DNA of 64,000 nucleotides from Azospirillum brasilense. Lineage in GTDB: Bacteria > Pseudomonadota > Alphaproteobacteria > Azospirillales > Azospirillaceae. Positions within the stretch are counted from its first letter, which is position 1. Every line of letters begins with the position of its first letter. The DNA is taken from contig NZ_QLKQ01000014.1 in NCBI RefSeq assembly GCF_003349955.1, positions 1 to 64,000 on the forward strand, given 5' to 3'. The notes under the pieces were generated by a model. That model did no database searches, was not told where the DNA came from, and was given only the letters and a program-made list of their open reading frames with translations. Positions 61,318 to 64,000 of this stretch are shown in pieces. A program made the translations under genes and the position numbers.

Positions 61318-62097
61318 CTACAGCGTCCCCGCGTAGGCGCCGCCGTCCAGCAGCACGTTCTGCCCGGTCATGAAACCGGCGTGGGCCGAGCAGAGGAAGG
61401 CGCAGGCCGCGCCGAACTCCGCCGGGTCGCCGAAGCGGCCGGACGGGTTGCCGGCGCGGCGGAGGTCCATCTCCTCGTCCAGGCTGCGGTTGTTGGCCTT
61501 GGCCCCGCCCTCCATGGTGGCCCGCAGCCGGTCGGTCTCGAAGGGGCCGGGCAGCAGGTTGTTGATCGTCACGTTGTGGCGCACGGTCTGGCGCGACAGC
61601 CCGGCGACAAAGCCGGTCAGCCCGGCCCGCGCCCCGTTGGACAGGCCAAGGATCGGGATCGGCGCCTTCACCGCCGCCGAGGTGACGTTGACGATCCGCC
61701 CGAAGCGGCGGCCGATCATGCCGTCCACGGTCGCCTTGATGAGGAAGATCGGGGCCAGCATGTTGGCCTCGACGGCGCGGACCCAGTCGTCGCGCTCCCA
61801 GTCGCGGAAATCGCCCGGCGGCGGGCCGCCCGCGTTGTTGACCAGGATGTCCGGCTCCGGGCAGGCGGCCAGAGCGGCGGCGCGCCCCTCCTCCGTCGCG
61901 ATGTCGCCGACGGCGGTGGTCACGGTGGCGCCGGTCTCCTTGCGGATCTCCTCGGCGGCGGCCTCCAGAAGGTCGCGACCGCGCGCGGTGATGGTGACCG
62001 CAACCCCCTCGCGCGCCAGCGCCAGGGCGCAGGCCTTACCCAGTCCCTTGCTGGCTGCGCACACGATGGCGCGGCGTCCGGCGATTCCCAGATCCAT
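61318..62097 (-). CDS. Short-chain dehydrogenase/reductase with atypical active site
   Basis: A 259-residue Rossmann-fold protein. The nucleotide loop reads AIVCAASKGLGKACALALA, with NNAG in DILVNNAGGPPPGD and the serine in IVNVTSAAVKAP. Where the family has Y-x-x-x-K, this protein has S-N-G-A-R (LGLSNGARAGLTGF), so the catalytic tyrosine and lysine are replaced. A widespread subgroup shares this pattern, and its chemistry is unclear. The start at 62097 is needed to keep the nucleotide loop, so the gene truly overlaps the 3' end of the upstream hdaA-like gene by 62 bases. Confidence 0.85.
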   Translation of the reverse strand: MDLGIAGRRAIVCAASKGLGKACALALAREGVAVTITARGRDLLEAAAEEIRKETGATVTTAVGDIATEEGRAAALAACPEPDILVNNAGGPPPGDFRDWERDDWVRAVEANMLAPIFLIKATVDGMIGRRFGRIVNVTSAAVKAPIPILGLSNGARAGLTGFVAGLSRQTVRHNVTINNLLPGPFETDRLRATMEGGAKANNRSLDEEMDLRRAGNPSGRFGDPAEFGAACAFLCSAHAGFMTGQNVLLDGGAYAGTL

Positions 62098-62800
62098 CCT
62101 CGTCTCCTCCCTTCCCGGCCTCCAGACCGGCCAGCACCTCGCGGGCCAGCGGCACGGTCAGGGGACGGTGCGCGGCCAGCGAGGCGCGGTCAAGCGCCGC
62201 GACCACCCGCCCCGCCGCCTCCAACGACCGCTCCATCCGGGCCAGCAGGTAGGTGATGAGGTCCATGCCCGGCCGCAACTGGCGGTCGGCGAACAGCTTG
62301 ACCAGCACGGCGGCGAGCAGCGCGTCGTCCGGCGCCTCCACCCCCACCGCGGGGGCCGCCTTGATGCGGGAGCGCAGGTCGGCCAGCTTCATCCGCCAGC
62401 GCGACGGCGGGCGGCGCGACAGCAGGAGCAGATGCCCGCCCGAGTCGCGGGCGAGGTTGTAGAGGTGGAACAGCGCCTCCTCCCGCGCCGGGGCGCCGGC
62501 CACTTGGTCGGCGTCCTCCACCACCACGGCGTTGGCGCGGGCCAGCAGGGCGTGCGGGTCGATCCGGTCGAGCGCCTCGCCCAGGGCGATGGGGGCGTGG
62601 CTGCGCGCCCGCCAGACATGGCCCAGATGGGTCTTGCCGCAACCGTCCGGCCCGTACAGCGTCAGGGCCGGCGCCGGCCAGGACGGCCAGCGGTCGAGCC
62701 ACGCCACCGCCTCGGCGTTGCTGGGCGCCACGAGGAAATCCTCGCAGCCCATGGCGGCGCGGTGTCCGAGGTCGAGCGGGATCTGGGCCGCTAATGTCAT
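62036..62800 (-). CDS. hdaA: HdaA-like DnaA-related replication regulator
   Basis: A 254-residue DnaA-like AAA+ protein without the DNA-binding domain IV. It starts AAQIPLDLGHRAAMGCEDFL, has a Walker A-like loop LYGPDGCGKTHLGH and a Walker B-like VVVEDADQV. HdaA with the sliding clamp stimulates ATP hydrolysis by DnaA and prevents over-initiation; the QIPLDL near the N-terminus fits a clamp-binding motif. The last 30 residues are poorly ordered and overlap the SDR gene by 62 bases. It follows the PerM-family permease gene, a common alphaproteobacterial arrangement. Confidence 0.85.
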   Translation of the reverse strand: MTLAAQIPLDLGHRAAMGCEDFLVAPSNAEAVAWLDRWPSWPAPALTLYGPDGCGKTHLGHVWRARSHAPIALGEALDRIDPHALLARANAVVVEDADQVAGAPAREEALFHLYNLARDSGGHLLLLSRRPPSRWRMKLADLRSRIKAAPAVGVEAPDDALLAAVLVKLFADRQLRPGMDLITYLLARMERSLEAAGRVVAALDRASLAAHRPLTVPLAREVLAGLEAGKGGDEDGSGNRRTPRHRVRSQQGTG

Positions 62801-62827
62801 TGAGCAGAGGTCATGAGGCGGAGGCCA

Positions 62828-63889
62828 TCAGGAAGGGGTACCGCGGTAGTAGGGGCTGTCAAGATAGCGCCCCAACGCGAAGCGTGTCAGCACCCCGATC
62901 ACCGCCGCCACCGGAACCGCCAGCAGAACGCCGACGAAACCGAACAGCGACCCGCCGGCCAGCAGGGCGAAGATCACCCAGACCGCGTGCAGCCCGACCT
63001 TCTCGCCCACCAGCTTCGGCGTCAGGACATTGCCCTCCACCGCCTGCCCGAACAGGAAGATCGCGATGATGATGGCGACTCGCCACGGGTCGTCGAACTG
63101 CAGCAGGGCCAACCCGGTGCTCGACACGAATCCGAACAGCGAGCCGACATAGGGGATGAAGGACAAGAGCCCGGCCATCAGCCCGATCACCAGCCCGAAA
63201 TCCAGCCCGGCCAGCGACAGCGCCACCGCGTAGAACACCCCCAGCACGAGGCAGACCAACGCCTGCCCGCGGACGAATCCGGCAAGCGTCTCGTCCACCT
63301 CGCGCGCCTGCTCGCGGATGGTCGCGGCGTGGTGCAGGGGCAGCCAGCCGTTCACCTTGGCGACCAGGATGTCCCAGTCGCGCATCAGGTAGAAGGCGAC
63401 GATGGGCGTGATGAACATCACCGACAGCACGTCGAACAGCGCCAGCCCGCCGGACAGGATGTGCTTCAGCACCCGGCCGATCCACCCGACGACGTCCCCG
63501 GCGTAATTGCCGGCGGCACCGCGCAGCCGCTCCACATCCTCCGGCGACAGGCGGTGCACCAGCCGGTCGAGCATCGGCATCAGCCGGTCCCGCGCGGCGT
63601 TGGCGTAGTTGGGAAGCACCTCGATCAGGTGGGACACCTGCGCCTGCACCAGCGGCAGCAGCAGAAGCCCCATCAGCACCAGGACCAGGACGAAGGACAG
63701 CAGCACCAGCGTCGTCGCCAGCCAGCGCGGCAGGCGCCAGCGCTCCACCCGGTCAACCACCGGATCGAGCAGATAGGCGATCGCCAGCCCAACCACGAAA
63801 GGGAGCAGCATCCCCGACAGCAGCCACAGCGCCAGGACGAACAGGCCAAGCCCGATCAGCCAGAAGCGCATCTGCTTGCCCGCCGTCAC
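62828..63889 (-). CDS. AI-2E/PerM-family membrane transporter
   Basis: A 353-residue inner-membrane protein with about eight helices. It begins FWLIGLGLFVLALWLLSGML and has the family core FITPIVAFYLMRDWD, LLSFIPYVGSLFGF and a C-terminal GEKVGLHAVWVIFALLAGGS. Members are proposed to export small molecules or ions; the substrate is not known. The GTG at 63889 overlaps the stop of the upstream gene (GTGA), so the two are coupled. It precedes hdaA by 27 bases. Confidence 0.88.
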   Translation of the reverse strand: MTAGKQMRFWLIGLGLFVLALWLLSGMLLPFVVGLAIAYLLDPVVDRVERWRLPRWLATTLVLLSFVLVLVLMGLLLLPLVQAQVSHLIEVLPNYANAARDRLMPMLDRLVHRLSPEDVERLRGAAGNYAGDVVGWIGRVLKHILSGGLALFDVLSVMFITPIVAFYLMRDWDILVAKVNGWLPLHHAATIREQAREVDETLAGFVRGQALVCLVLGVFYAVALSLAGLDFGLVIGLMAGLLSFIPYVGSLFGFVSSTGLALLQFDDPWRVAIIIAIFLFGQAVEGNVLTPKLVGEKVGLHAVWVIFALLAGGSLFGFVGVLLAVPVAAVIGVLTRFALGRYLDSPYYRGTPS

Positions 63890-64000
63890 GGCACCCCTCC
63901 GTGCCGGCTGAACAGAAGCCCGCCGCGATAGACGTAGGCCAGCCCCGACAGCACCGTCGTCGCGGCGCAGGCCCAGATGAGCAGCGGCACCAGCTCCTGC
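63886..64000 (-). CDS. C-terminus of a probable CDP-alcohol phosphatidyltransferase
   Basis: Only the last 37 residues are in the window, cut by the right edge: QELVPLLIWACAATTVLSGL then AYVYRGGLLF and the stop. A final hydrophobic helix ending in a Y-x-x-x-G-L-type motif is typical of PgsA-like phosphatidylglycerophosphate synthases and related enzymes, and this position before a PerM-family gene and hdaA is usual. The identification rests on this short end and on context. Confidence 0.5.
   Translation of the reverse strand, partial: QELVPLLIWACAATTVLSGLAYVYRGGLLFSRHGGVP

Overview
The window is a gene-dense, very GC-rich stretch of an alphaproteobacterial chromosome, most likely Azospirillum or a close Rhodospirillales relative. 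The clues are the divK-pleD pair, an hdaA-like gene beside a PerM-family permease, a DUF1849/EipB-type envelope protein, a phosphatidylcholine synthase, the order dprA-topA-rnr-ctp-rpmG, and codon use close to saturation with G or C in third positions. I saw no rRNA, tRNA, CRISPR array, insertion sequence or phage gene.

Region 1 (1-12.7 kb) is metabolic. It holds the end of glcE, then glcF, a phosphatidylcholine synthase, a small lipoprotein, a large acyl-CoA dehydrogenase, an SLT-type lytic transglycosylase, a transglutaminase-like protein, a DUF2283 pair, a D-2-hydroxyglutarate dehydrogenase-like flavoprotein, two ABC permeases with an Asp/Glu/hydantoin racemase, and a GNAT protein. GC-rich palindromic repeats lie between genes, and one appears to be read through in frame inside glcE.

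Region 2 (12.7-31.3 kb) is sensory and accessory. It has an RcnB-like protein, a TPR/O-GlcNAc-transferase-like enzyme, a degenerate-receiver/MarR fusion regulator, an OmpR regulator with a 7TMR-DISM hybrid kinase, and then the most unusual part. This is a leftward run at 21.0-28.6 kb encoding a two-TM sensor-like protein, a sensor-HAMP module fused to an MFS transporter, a Tat-type PF04392-like binding protein, a GNAT enzyme, an ATP-grasp ligase and two helical proteins of unknown function. The first five genes are tightly packed, with 4-base overlaps or a 1-base gap. A second degenerate-receiver/MarR protein is divergent from this run. Next comes an acidic protein with a helix-turn-helix and six FSF-type motifs.

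Region 3 (31.3-45.5 kb) holds dprA, topA, a DUF2459 protein, rnr, a C-terminal processing protease and rpmG, followed by a signalling block: pleD, divK, a phytochrome-like kinase without a PHY domain, and a GGDEF protein.

Region 4 (45.7-64 kb) holds a 2-hydroxyacid dehydrogenase, an EipB-like protein, aspS, a ribonuclease D, a degenerate EAL protein, a polyphosphate cluster (ppx, ppk, SixA-like phosphatase, CYTH-CHAD), a LysR/YdcZ/azoreductase unit, an SDR that overlaps an hdaA-like gene by 62 bases, a PerM-family permease, and the end of a probable CDP-alcohol phosphatidyltransferase.

All calls come from reading the sequence and recalling protein families; no search was run.
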